This document shows positions 6,584 to 16,698 of a stretch of 64,000 nt of DNA, in pieces (position 1 is the first letter of the stretch; the number at the start of each line of letters is the position of its first letter). The notes below the pieces were generated by a model. It was not told the origin of the DNA and made no database searches. It worked only from the letters and a program-made list of their open reading frames with translations. Source of the stretch: Polaromonas sp. (GTDB lineage: Bacteria; Pseudomonadota; Gammaproteobacteria; Burkholderiales; Burkholderiaceae_C); the NCBI RefSeq assembly GCF_030689685.1, contig NZ_JAUYEY010000101.1, positions 1 through 64,000 of the forward strand, written 5' to 3'. The translations under genes were made by a program, and so were the position numbers.

Positions 6584-8380
6584 TCAGGCGAGGGCGGCGT
6601 CGGTGTCCATCAACACCTGGCTGCCGCTGCGCGCGGTGCGCATCAGTGTGGCGGTCTCGGGGAACAGCTTGGCGAAGTAAAAGCGAGCCGTCTGCAACTT
6701 GGCAAGGTAAAAACTATCTGCGTTTCCGGCCGCAACTTCGCGCAGCGCCACCTGCGCCATGCGCGCCCAGAAATAACCAAACACCAGATGGCCGGCGACA
6801 CGCAGGTAATCCACCGCCGCAGCGCCCACTTCGTCGGGGTTCTGGAAGCCCTTGAAGCCGATCTCGGTCGTGAACTTGGTCATCTGGTCGGCCAGCAAGG
6901 CCAGTGGGTTGATGAACTCGGCCATCTTTTCGTTGACGCCTTCTTCAGCCACCAGCGCACCAACAGATAAGCCAAATTTTTTAAGGGTCGCACCGTTGTT
7001 GCCGAGGATTTTGCGGCCCAGCAAGTCCAGCGACTGGATGGTGTTGGTGCCTTCATAAATCATGTTGATGCGGTTGTCGCGCACAAACTGTTCCATGCCC
7101 CATTCCCTGATGTAACCATGGCCGCCAAAAACCTGCATGCAAGCGTTGGTCGCAATGTGGCCGTTGTCGGTCAAGAAGGCCTTGACGATGGGCGTCAACA
7201 GCGACAGGATTTCGCCGCTGTCCTTGCGCACTTTCTCGTCGGGGTGGTAGTGCTCCTTGTCCAGCAGCACTGCGCAATAAATCGCCAGGGCCCGGCCGCC
7301 TTCGGCATAGGCCTTGGCCGTCAGCAGCATCTTGCGCACGTCGGGGTGGACGATGATCGGGTCTGCGGCCAAGTCCTTGGCTTTCACGCCCGACAGCGAG
7401 CGCATCTGGATGCGGTCTTTGGCATAAGCCAGCGCGTTCTGGTAGGCCACCTCGGTCAGGCCCAGCGACTGGTTGCCGACGCCCAGGCGCGCCGCATTCA
7501 TCATCACAAACATGCCCTGCATGCCTTTGTTGGGCTGGCCGACCAGCGTGCCGATCGCGCCGTCGATGACGATTTGCGCGGTCGCGTTGCCGTGGATGCC
7601 CATTTTGTGCTCCAGGCCACCGCAGTAGATGCCGTTGCGTGCACCCAGCGTGCCATCTGCGTTGACCAGAAACTTGGGCACGATGAACAGGCTGACGCCT
7701 TTGATGCCTGGCGGCGCATCGGTCAGGCGGGCCAGCACCAGGTGGATGATGTTGCCCGCCATATCGTGCTCACCGGCACTGATGAAAATTTTGTTGCCGG
7801 TAATTTTGTAAGTGCCGTCGGGCTGCGGCTCGGCCTTGGTGCGCATCAGGCCCAGGTCGGTGCCGCAGTGCGGCTCGGTCAGGCACATGGTGCCGGTCCA
7901 TTCGCCGCTGGTCATTTTTTGCAGATAGGTCTTTTTCTGCTCATCGGTGCCATGGGCGTGCAGGGCGGCATGGGCGCCATGGGTCAGGCCAGGGTACATG
8001 GTCCAGGCCTGGTTGGCGCTGTTGAGCATTTCGTAGAAACACTGGTTGACCACCAGCGGCAAGCCCTGGCCGCCAAATTCAGGGTCGCCGCTCAGCGCGG
8101 GCCAGCCGCCTTCGACGTATTTTTTGTAGGCCTCCTTGAAGCCTTTCGGCGTAGTGACGGCGTGTGTCACCGGGTCCAGCTTGCAACCCTCTTCGTCACC
8201 GCTGATATTGAGCGGAAGAATGACCTCGCTGGCGAACTTGCCTCCTTCTTCGAGGATGGCATTGATGGTGTCCACGTCGGCGTCCGCATACTTGGCAATT
8301 GGCTTGAGCTCTTCGGTGACCTTGAGCACTTCGTGCATGACAAATTGCATGTCACGCAGCGGCGGGGAATATTGGGGCAT
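6584..8380 (-). CDS. acyl-CoA dehydrogenase
   Basis: This 598-residue enzyme is of the long acyl-CoA dehydrogenase type with an extra C-terminal domain. It oxidises acyl-CoA to trans-2-enoyl-CoA using FAD. Visible signatures are 'MCLTEPHCGTDLGLMRTKA' (flavin/substrate region, about residue 160), 'HKMGIHGNATAQ' and the catalytic-Glu region 'NMIYEGTNTIQSLDLLGRK'. The start at 8380 has AAAGGA eight bases upstream and gives the usual N-terminus 'MPQYSPPLRDMQFVMHEVL'; the longer track ORF runs into the regulator gene. It is the first enzyme gene after the TetR regulator and probably heads the operon. Confidence 0.93.
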   Translation of the reverse strand: MPQYSPPLRDMQFVMHEVLKVTEELKPIAKYADADVDTINAILEEGGKFASEVILPLNISGDEEGCKLDPVTHAVTTPKGFKEAYKKYVEGGWPALSGDPEFGGQGLPLVVNQCFYEMLNSANQAWTMYPGLTHGAHAALHAHGTDEQKKTYLQKMTSGEWTGTMCLTEPHCGTDLGLMRTKAEPQPDGTYKITGNKIFISAGEHDMAGNIIHLVLARLTDAPPGIKGVSLFIVPKFLVNADGTLGARNGIYCGGLEHKMGIHGNATAQIVIDGAIGTLVGQPNKGMQGMFVMMNAARLGVGNQSLGLTEVAYQNALAYAKDRIQMRSLSGVKAKDLAADPIIVHPDVRKMLLTAKAYAEGGRALAIYCAVLLDKEHYHPDEKVRKDSGEILSLLTPIVKAFLTDNGHIATNACMQVFGGHGYIREWGMEQFVRDNRINMIYEGTNTIQSLDLLGRKILGNNGATLKKFGLSVGALVAEEGVNEKMAEFINPLALLADQMTKFTTEIGFKGFQNPDEVGAAAVDYLRVAGHLVFGYFWARMAQVALREVAAGNADSFYLAKLQTARFYFAKLFPETATLMRTARSGSQVLMDTDAALA

Positions 8381-8426
8381 GGCTATGTCCTTTGAAAGGG
8401 AAAATGAAATGGAAAAAGAGGAAAGC

Positions 8427-9125
8427 CTAGACAGGCTTGGGCAGCGGCGATGCAAGCGCGCCGCCGTTGCCGTAACGCGCCAGAATGCTCTGAAAAGCCT
8501 GCAGGGTCCGCTCGATGGAACCCGGCGTTTTGAGAAAACGTGCCTCGTAATGCAGCGCCAGGATCAGGCCGTGGATTTCGAAGGCAATCTGGCGTTCGTC
8601 GGCGTCGGCGCGCAAATGGCCGGCCTCCTTGGCCAGCTCGACGGCGCGGTACATGGCGGCCAGCCAGGTCTGCACCGAGGTCGCCAGTGCGTCGCGCACC
8701 GGTCCCGGTCGGTCGTCAAATTCGACCGCGCCGCTGATGAAAATGCAGCCCGACTGCAACTCGACCGCCACACGCTTCATCCAGTTGCCGAACAGCGCCT
8801 GCACACGCGGCAGGCCTCTAGCTTCCTTGAGGGCGGGGTAAAACACCTCTTCCTCGAAACGCGCGAAATACTCGCGGATCACGGAAATCTGCAGCTCTTC
8901 GCGCGAGCCGAAGTGGGCAAACACCCCTGATTTGCTCATGCCCATGACTTCTGCCAGTGCGCCTATGCTCAGGCCTTCGAGGCCGATCTGCGTGGCCAGG
9001 CCCAGCGCGGCATCCACAATGGCGGCTTTGGTCTGCTGGCCTTTCTGCATGCCGACTGGCGCCGCACGGGCGTTCTCGCGCGCTCCCGGGCGGGCAGACT
9101 TGACAGGAAGTTCGGTAACGGACAT
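8427..9125 (-). CDS. TetR-family transcriptional regulator
   Basis: A 232-residue TetR regulator. The N-terminal helix-turn-helix is 'IGALAEVMGMSKSGVFAHFGSREEL', about residues 48-72, followed by a helical ligand domain. From position it probably represses the fatty-acid oxidation operon, with an acyl-CoA or fatty acid as inducer; this is inference. I start at the internal ATG (9125) because the track start at 9173 would place a perfect inverted repeat (9142-9155) inside the coding region, whereas it makes sense as an autoregulatory operator just upstream. The gene ends 46 bases before the acyl-CoA dehydrogenase start and points the same way. Confidence 0.87.
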   Translation of the reverse strand: MSVTELPVKSARPGARENARAAPVGMQKGQQTKAAIVDAALGLATQIGLEGLSIGALAEVMGMSKSGVFAHFGSREELQISVIREYFARFEEEVFYPALKEARGLPRVQALFGNWMKRVAVELQSGCIFISGAVEFDDRPGPVRDALATSVQTWLAAMYRAVELAKEAGHLRADADERQIAFEIHGLILALHYEARFLKTPGSIERTLQAFQSILARYGNGGALASPLPKPV

Positions 9126-9141
9126 GGAGGCCAGACAAAAA

Positions 9142-9155
9142 AGAACGACCGTTCT
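9142..9155. promoter_or_regulatory. probable TetR operator (AGAACG-AC-CGTTCT)
   Basis: A 6+6 perfect inverted repeat with a two-base centre, 17 bases upstream of the TetR ATG. Spacing and symmetry suit a TetR dimer and suggest autorepression. No second copy was noticed next to the acyl-CoA dehydrogenase start. Confidence 0.55.
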
Positions 9156-9255
9156 ATTTTGCCGCAAAACCAATGCTCACCCTACCGTCCCTGCAAAAAA
9201 AATGGGATTTATAGAGGCCAACGTCTAAGCAAATCGAGGGTAAACCCGCAATCCC

Positions 9256-11628
<2,373 letters not shown>

Positions 11629-11656
11629 GCGGTGCTGGCGGGCGCCTGCTGCGGGC

Positions 11657-12505
11657 TTATAGCTTGAAGGGAACCACGAGCTGACGCTGCTCGCCCAAGC
11701 CCTCAATGCCCAAGGTCATGACATCGCCTTTTTTCAGGTACATCGGCGGCTTCATGCCCAGGCCGACGCCGGGCGGCGTGCCGGTGGTAATCACGTCGCC
11801 GGGTAGCAAGGTCATGAACTGGCTGCAGTAACTGACGATTTTGGCCACGCTGAAGATCATGGTCCTGGTGTTGCCAGTCTGCATGCGCGTGCCGTTGAGG
11901 TCCAGCCACATGGCGAGTTTCTGCGGATTCGGCACGTCGTCGCGCGTGACCAGCCACGGGCCCAGCGGGCCGAAGGTGTCGCAGCCCTTGCCCTTGTCCC
12001 AAGTGCCGCCACGCTCGATCTGGAACTCGCGCTCGCTGACATCGTTGATGGTGCAATAACCGGCGACAAAATTCAGCGCATCTTTTTGCGACACATAACG
12101 CGCGCGGCTGCCGATCACCACGCCGAGCTCGACCTCCCAGTCGCTCTTGACCGAGCCCTTGGGCAGCATCACCGCATCATTGGGCCCCTGGATGCAACTG
12201 GTGGCCTTCATGAACACCACGGGCTCGGGCGGTATCGGCAGGCCCGATTCGGCCGCGTGGTCGGCGTAGTTCAGGCCGATGGCGATGAACTTGCCCACAC
12301 CGGCCACCGGACTGCCCAGGCGCGGCGAACCCTTCACGAGCGGCAGCGTGGCCGTCTTGAGCCGGCGCAGCTTCGCCAGCGCGGCGTCGCCGAGCTGGTC
12401 CGGGCCGATGTCCTTGACCACCGCACTGAGGTCGCGCAGCTTGCCATCGGCATCGATGAGGCCGGGTTTTTCCTTGCCGGGATTGCCGTAACGAACGAGT
12501 TTCAT
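11657..12505 (-). CDS. fumarylacetoacetate hydrolase family protein
   Basis: A 282-residue FAH-family enzyme with metal-binding acidic residues in 'SDWEVELGVVIGSRA' and the glycine-rich 'GDVITTGTPPGVGLG' near the C-terminus. The family hydrolyses or decarboxylates diketo-acids; in bacterial L-fucose/L-rhamnose-type pathways such proteins cleave 2,4-diketo-3-deoxy sugar acids to pyruvate and a hydroxy acid. The start at 12505 has AGAAGGA upstream and gives 'MKLVRYGNPGKEKPG'. With two SDR genes directly upstream in the same operon, and a divergent transporter and dehydratase, cleavage of an oxidised 3-deoxy sugar acid is a reasonable inference; the exact substrate is open. Confidence 0.87.
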   Translation of the reverse strand: MKLVRYGNPGKEKPGLIDADGKLRDLSAVVKDIGPDQLGDAALAKLRRLKTATLPLVKGSPRLGSPVAGVGKFIAIGLNYADHAAESGLPIPPEPVVFMKATSCIQGPNDAVMLPKGSVKSDWEVELGVVIGSRARYVSQKDALNFVAGYCTINDVSEREFQIERGGTWDKGKGCDTFGPLGPWLVTRDDVPNPQKLAMWLDLNGTRMQTGNTRTMIFSVAKIVSYCSQFMTLLPGDVITTGTPPGVGLGMKPPMYLKKGDVMTLGIEGLGEQRQLVVPFKL

Positions 12506-12528
12506 GATTTTCCTTCTGGTTAAACAAT

Positions 12529-13275
12529 TCAGTATGTGGAGCGGCCGCCCGAGAGGTCGAAGACCGCGCCGGTCGAAAAGGAACATTCTTCAGTGCACAG
12601 CCAGCCCACCATGGCAGCGACTTCTTCCGGCGTGCCGAAGCGGCCCATGGGGATTTTCGACAGCATGAAGGCAATGTGTTCGGCGCTCATCTGGTCAAAG
12701 ATTGCGGTCTTGACGGCGGCCGGCGTCACGCAGTTGACGCGAACGCCGGTGTCGGCGAGTTCCTTGCCCAGCGACTTGGTCAGCGCAATCACCGCGGCCT
12801 TGCTGGCGCTGTAGGCGCTGGCGTTCGGGTTGCCGTCTTTTCCAGCGACCGAGGCGATATTGACAATGCGGCCGTAGTTGCGGGCGCGCATCAGCGGAAC
12901 AATCTCGCGGCAGCAGTGAAACAAGCCGTTGAGGTTGACCTGCATCACCTGCTGCCAGGCCTCGGGCGGGTAGTCCCAGACCTTGACATTGGGGCCGGTG
13001 ACGCCGGCACTGTTGACCAGCACGTCGACAGCGTACGTGTGTGCCACCGTCTGCTGCACGGCGCGCACCACGCTGGCGTGGTCGCCCACATCGACCGCGA
13101 CCATGCGTACACCCGCACCGAGTTCCCCGGCCGCACGGGCCAGCGCATCGCTGTCCCGGTCCCACAGCGTCACGGTGGCGCCCGAAGCCAGCAGGCGCTG
13201 CGCAATTGCAAAGCCCAGGCCCGCCGCGCCGCCGGTGACCACCGCATGGCGGCTCGCCAGGTCAAGCTGGTTCAT
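12529..13275 (-). CDS. SDR-family oxidoreductase
   Basis: A 248-residue classical short-chain dehydrogenase: cofactor motif 'TGGAAGLG' (residues 14-21), 'NSAG', and the catalytic Tyr-Lys in 'YSASKAA'. Its start overlaps the stop of the next SDR by four bases (ATGA), which points to translational coupling, and it is followed closely by the FAH gene. In 3-deoxy sugar-acid pathways an SDR oxidises 2-keto-3-deoxy acids before FAH cleavage, so that step is a candidate role. An Asp after the second strand ('LWDRDSD') hints at NAD preference. The substrate is not provable from sequence. Confidence 0.87.
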   Translation of the reverse strand: MNQLDLASRHAVVTGGAAGLGFAIAQRLLASGATVTLWDRDSDALARAAGELGAGVRMVAVDVGDHASVVRAVQQTVAHTYAVDVLVNSAGVTGPNVKVWDYPPEAWQQVMQVNLNGLFHCCREIVPLMRARNYGRIVNIASVAGKDGNPNASAYSASKAAVIALTKSLGKELADTGVRVNCVTPAAVKTAIFDQMSAEHIAFMLSKIPMGRFGTPEEVAAMVGWLCTEECSFSTGAVFDLSGGRSTY

Positions 13276-14015
13276 ATCGTCATGCCGCCGTCGATGTTGT
13301 AGGACTGGCCGGTGACAAAGGCCGACTCATCGCTGGCCAGAAAAGTCACCAGCGGTGCGATTTCATGGGCCTGCGCAAGGCGGCCCATGGGCTGGCGCGC
13401 CACAAAGTTTTTGCGCGCCTCAACCGGGTCCTCAAACACATTGATGCGGTCTTGCAGCGACGGGGTATCGACCGTGCCGGGGCAGATGGCATTGCAGCGC
13501 ACGCCCTGCATCACGAAGTCAGCCGCCACACTTTTGGTCAGACCGATGACTGCAGCCTTGGACGCGCTGTAGATGAAGCGGCTTGGCAACCCTTTGATGC
13601 TGCAGACACTGGCCATGTTGATGATGCTGCCGCCGCCCTTGCCGTTGTTGTTGGCCAGCATTTTGGGCAGCGCCGCCTGGATGGTCCAGTACTGCGAGCG
13701 CACATTGAGGTTGAAGGCGAACTCCCACTCCTCGTCGGTGGCCTGCAGGATGGAGCCGGCATGCACAAAGCCGGCGCAGTTGAACAGCACATGCAGCGCC
13801 GGCATGTCGGCGATCACCCTGGCGATCGCCGCCTTGTCGAGCACATTGAGCGCCACGGCGTGGATGTTGGCCACCCCGTCATAAGCAGCCAGCAGCTTCT
13901 CGTTGACGTCGGTGGCCCAGACCTGCGCGCCTTCTGCCGCCATGGCCAGTGCGCTGGCTTTGCCGATGCCCTGCCCAGCGGCGGTGACCAGCGCGGTTTT
14001 TCCTTGAAGTCTCAT
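13272..14015 (-). CDS. SDR-family oxidoreductase (second copy)
   Basis: A 247-residue classical SDR: 'TAAGQGIG' cofactor motif, 'NCAG', catalytic 'YSASKAA', and a C-terminal 'TGQSYNIDGGMTI'. The start at 14015 is chosen because AAAGGAAAC sits just upstream and the family N-terminus is 'MRLQGKTALVTAAGQ'; the longer track ORF has no family match at its front. It heads the minus-strand operon SDR-SDR-FAH and is divergent from the GntR regulator, with a palindromic site between. It resembles sugar-acid SDRs such as 2-keto-3-deoxy-L-fuconate dehydrogenase in general form; that identity is an inference. Confidence 0.87.
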   Translation of the reverse strand: MRLQGKTALVTAAGQGIGKASALAMAAEGAQVWATDVNEKLLAAYDGVANIHAVALNVLDKAAIARVIADMPALHVLFNCAGFVHAGSILQATDEEWEFAFNLNVRSQYWTIQAALPKMLANNNGKGGGSIINMASVCSIKGLPSRFIYSASKAAVIGLTKSVAADFVMQGVRCNAICPGTVDTPSLQDRINVFEDPVEARKNFVARQPMGRLAQAHEIAPLVTFLASDESAFVTGQSYNIDGGMTI

Positions 14016-14108
14016 CTGTGTTTCCTTTGGGGATGCGATACGCCGACGGTCGGACAAGCCGCACAGGGTTTTGCCGGATACGGGTGCCGGGGAATTCATG
14101 GGATTATG

Positions 14109-14133
14109 AATTGGCCTTACCACTTGTCCAATT
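14109..14133. promoter_or_regulatory. probable GntR-type operator in the divergent spacer
   Basis: Inverted repeat AATTGG-13-CCAATT, with an inner TGGccttaCCA, in the 150-base spacer between SDR and GntR genes. AATTGG/CCAATT arms recall UxuR/ExuR-type operators. It lies 33 bases before the GntR start codon, well placed to control both directions. Confidence 0.5.
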
Positions 14134-14165
14134 CTGGCTAACCCTTAAGTTGCCATACCTCACCC

Positions 14166-14924
14166 ATGCCACTGCAAACCGTCGAGCCCCAACGCCTGTA
14201 CCGCCAGATTGCGGGGCAACTGCGCACGCTGATTGTGTCGGGCGAGTTTGCGGTGGGCACACGCTTGCCGGCGGAGCGAGACTTGGCACGGCAATTGGGG
14301 GTCAGCCGGCCGTCGGTGCGTGAAGCCCTGATTGCCATGGAAGTCGAGGGCTGGGTCGAAGTGCGCACCGGCTCGGGCGTGTATGTGCTGGACCGCAGCA
14401 GCCACGCTGCTGCAGCCGCTGCCAGTCGGCCGCAGATTGCCCCCGACGAATGGGGACCGCTGGAGCTGATACGCGCGCGCCGTGTGATTGAAGGTGAAAT
14501 CGCCTCGATCGCGGCGCTGCAGGCCAAACGCAAACACATCACCGCAATGACCAAGGCGCTGGAAGTCATGAAGAAGGACGCCAACCGCGGCGTGCTGCCA
14601 CTGGAAGGAGACCGGGCCTTTCACACAGCGATTGTCGAATCGTCGGACAACGTCGTGCTGATCGAAACCGTGCAGCGTTTCTGGGACTCGCGGCGCGGCC
14701 CGCTGTTCGAGCGGCTGGGTGGTTACTTTGAAAACATGGAGTCCTGGTGCGCCGCCATCAGCGAGCACGAAGCCATTTTGCAGGCGGTGCGCGACCACGA
14801 CGCTGCGGCCGCCCGCCTGGCCATGCATGCCCACATGGACAACTCGCACACCCGTTTCAGCGTGAGCTGGCGCCAGGCGCGGCAGCTCAAGGAGCCTTTT
14901 GCCAGCCTGGCGAAGACCGGGTGA
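14166..14924 (+). CDS. GntR/FCD-family transcriptional regulator
   Basis: A 252-residue FadR-subfamily GntR protein: N-terminal winged helix ('GEFAVGTRLPAERDLARQLGVSRPSVREALIAMEVEGW', split here only to locate residues 26-63) and an FCD ligand domain with the metal-type histidines in 'DRAFHTAIVESSDN' and 'SEHEAILQAV'. It is like UxuR/LldR-type regulators, which respond to sugar acids or hydroxy acids. It stands between the SDR-FAH operon and the TRAP/dehydratase operon and very probably regulates both through the palindrome upstream. The coding start is the first ATG after that site; the next gene follows after 75 bases. Confidence 0.88.
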   Translation: MPLQTVEPQRLYRQIAGQLRTLIVSGEFAVGTRLPAERDLARQLGVSRPSVREALIAMEVEGWVEVRTGSGVYVLDRSSHAAAAAASRPQIAPDEWGPLELIRARRVIEGEIASIAALQAKRKHITAMTKALEVMKKDANRGVLPLEGDRAFHTAIVESSDNVVLIETVQRFWDSRRGPLFERLGGYFENMESWCAAISEHEAILQAVRDHDAAAARLAMHAHMDNSHTRFSVSWRQARQLKEPFASLAKTG

Positions 14925-14999
14925 CCCATGAACCGCGATGTACGGCTGGCTTGTACATCGTTTCCCTTTGAAGCCAGTAAACCACCAAGAGGAGACACC

Positions 15000-15998
15000 A
15001 TGAAAGCACTGACAAGAAAACAATTTGCTATTAAAACAATAGCTGCTTGCGCCATATTTGCGGGGGTTACAGCCACTTTTGGCGTAGCAAATGCCCAAAC
15101 CAAACTGAAATGGGCCCACGTGTATGAAACCTCCGAGCCCTACCACAAGTGGTCGGTCTGGGCCGGTGAAGAGTTCAAGAAACGCACCAACGGCAAGTAT
15201 GAAATCCAGGTTTTTCCGGCCTCCAGCCTGGGCAAGGAAAGCGACATCAACCAGGGCCTGCAACTGGGCACGGTGGACATCATCCTGACGGGCGCCTCTT
15301 TCGCCTCCAACTCCTACCCGCGCCTGGCCGTCAGCTACTACCCCTTCACCTTCCGCGATGCCGACCACGTGATCAAGTATGGCAAAAGCGACGTGTTCAA
15401 GGAGTTGACCGAAGGCTACAAAAAAGCCACCGGCAACACCGTGACCGCCCTGACCTACTACGGCGCGCGCCATGCCACCAGCAACAAACTGTTCAAGAAC
15501 TGCGACGAGATGAAGGGCATCAAGATGCGCGTGCCGGATTCCCCGGCCTACACCGCCCTGCCACGCGCCTGCGGCGCCAACCCGACGCCGATTGCCTTTG
15601 CCGAGGTCTACCTGGCGCTGCAGAACGGCACCGTGGATGCACAGGAAAACCCGCTGCCCACCATTGAAGCCAAGAAGTTCTATGAGGTGCAGAAAAACAT
15701 CATCCTGACCGGCCACATCGCCGACGCCCTGCTGACCGTGATTGCACCCAGCCTCTGGGGCAAGCTGTCGCCGGCCGAGCAGAAGATCCTGTCTGACGTG
15801 ACGCAGGAAGCCGCGGTCAACGCCACCAACGACATCAGGAAGCGCGAAGGCGAGCTGGTCGAGGAGTTCAAGAAGAAAGGCAACAACGTCGTGACGGTGG
15901 ACCGTGCCGACTTCCAGCAGCGCGTGCTCAAGGCCATCACCTTCGAGTCCATGAAACTGGACAAGAAGGACTGGGACCGCGTGGTAAATATCAAATAA
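15000..15998 (+). CDS. dctP: TRAP transporter substrate-binding protein (DctP family)
   Basis: A 332-residue periplasmic solute receptor with a signal peptide ('FAIKTIAACAIFAGVTATFGVANAQ') and the DctP signatures 'WAGEEFKKRTNGKYEIQVFP' and 'GIKMRVPDSPAYTALPRA'. The Arg in 'KMRVPDSP' is the carboxylate-binding Arg of the family. It delivers an organic or sugar acid to the membrane subunits encoded next. The start at 15000 has GAGGAG upstream; the track ORF start at 14928 is too early. A hairpin-rich repeat separates it from dctQ, which may let it be made in excess. Part of the signal-peptide coding region is a dispersed AT-rich repeat. Confidence 0.92.
   Translation: MKALTRKQFAIKTIAACAIFAGVTATFGVANAQTKLKWAHVYETSEPYHKWSVWAGEEFKKRTNGKYEIQVFPASSLGKESDINQGLQLGTVDIILTGASFASNSYPRLAVSYYPFTFRDADHVIKYGKSDVFKELTEGYKKATGNTVTALTYYGARHATSNKLFKNCDEMKGIKMRVPDSPAYTALPRACGANPTPIAFAEVYLALQNGTVDAQENPLPTIEAKKFYEVQKNIILTGHIADALLTVIAPSLWGKLSPAEQKILSDVTQEAAVNATNDIRKREGELVEEFKKKGNNVVTVDRADFQQRVLKAITFESMKLDKKDWDRVVNIK
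15024..15084. repeat. AT-rich 'TTGCTATTAAAA-AATAGCTG' repeat within dctP signal-peptide coding sequence
   Basis: TTTGCTATTAAAACAATAGC and a following GC-rich tail encode 'FAIKTIAACAIFAG'. It matches the element at 6500, 20005, 21040, 22586 and 63432 and differs in base composition from the rest of the gene. Confidence 0.6.
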
Positions 15999-16073
15999 CC
16001 CCCCGAAGCGGCTCACTGCCGTGAGCCGCCTCCCCCAGGGGGCGACACCAGCGGCCCGGCAAAGCCGTCTCCG
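15999..16073. repeat. operon-spacer repeat with nested hairpins, copy 3
   Basis: Reverse complement of the copies at 3423 and 6015 on the plus strand, which gives it the same orientation relative to transcription as they have. It includes GGCTCACTGCCGTGAGCC and CCCCCAGGGGG hairpins and lies directly after the dctP stop codon. Confidence 0.8.
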
Positions 16074-16113
16074 TGCTGTCCTGTCTTTTGATTAGTAACT
16101 TGCAGGCATATCC

Positions 16114-16686
16114 ATGACCCCATCAATTGACGAGATGGCCCCCGTGATGGGGGCCGACGGCGAGTTCCACGCGCAGGACGAAGCCGTGGACCTCTCTGGC
16201 ACCACACTGGAAGGCTGGGTGGCGCTGGGCTTCTTCTGGATCCTGGGCGCTACGGTGTTCTACCAGTTCTTCACCCGCTACGTGTTGAACGATTCGGCCG
16301 CCTGGACCGAGGAGATCGCGCGTTACCTGCTGATCGCCGTGGTGTTCACCGGCGCCACCATCGGCGTGATCAAGAACAACCACATCCAGGTCGACTTTTT
16401 CTACAAGTTCATGCCCAGGCCGGTGAGCCGTGCGATGGCGACGGTGGTGGATCTGGTGCGCATCGGCTTCTTCGCGGTCGCCACCGTTCTGACCGGGATG
16501 ATGATGCTCAAGCTCGGCAGCAATTCGCGCATGACCATGGTCGATCTGCCGATGAACTGGATCTACGGTATCTGCATGCTCGGCTTTGCCGCCATGACCT
16601 TCCGCTCGGTACAGATTGCGCTGTTTCACCGAAGGCGCGGCTACAGCGTCCTGGAGCGCCCCGAGTCCTCGATGGACGACAAATAA
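16114..16686 (+). CDS. dctQ: TRAP transporter small membrane subunit (DctQ family)
   Basis: A 190-residue protein with four likely membrane spans, beginning at about residues 33-50 ('GWVALGFFWILGATVFYQFF'). It shows the DctQ pattern 'FTRYVLNDSAAWTEEIARYLLI'. It pairs with the large permease DctM, encoded 12 bases downstream, to take up a carboxylate with sodium or proton symport. The polar 30-residue N-terminal extension before the first span is longer than usual. No further specificity can be read from this subunit. Confidence 0.9.
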   Translation: MTPSIDEMAPVMGADGEFHAQDEAVDLSGTTLEGWVALGFFWILGATVFYQFFTRYVLNDSAAWTEEIARYLLIAVVFTGATIGVIKNNHIQVDFFYKFMPRPVSRAMATVVDLVRIGFFAVATVLTGMMMLKLGSNSRMTMVDLPMNWIYGICMLGFAAMTFRSVQIALFHRRRGYSVLERPESSMDDK

Positions 16687-16698
16687 CACACATCCACC

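Noticed and set aside
7118-8395. 425-aa plus-strand ORF opposite acyl-CoA dehydrogenase
   Set aside because: Codon-phase shadow; the opposite strand has all acyl-CoA dehydrogenase motifs.
14160-16016. 618-aa minus-strand ORF across the GntR and dctP genes
   Set aside because: Spans two well-supported plus-strand genes and their spacer; no family features.
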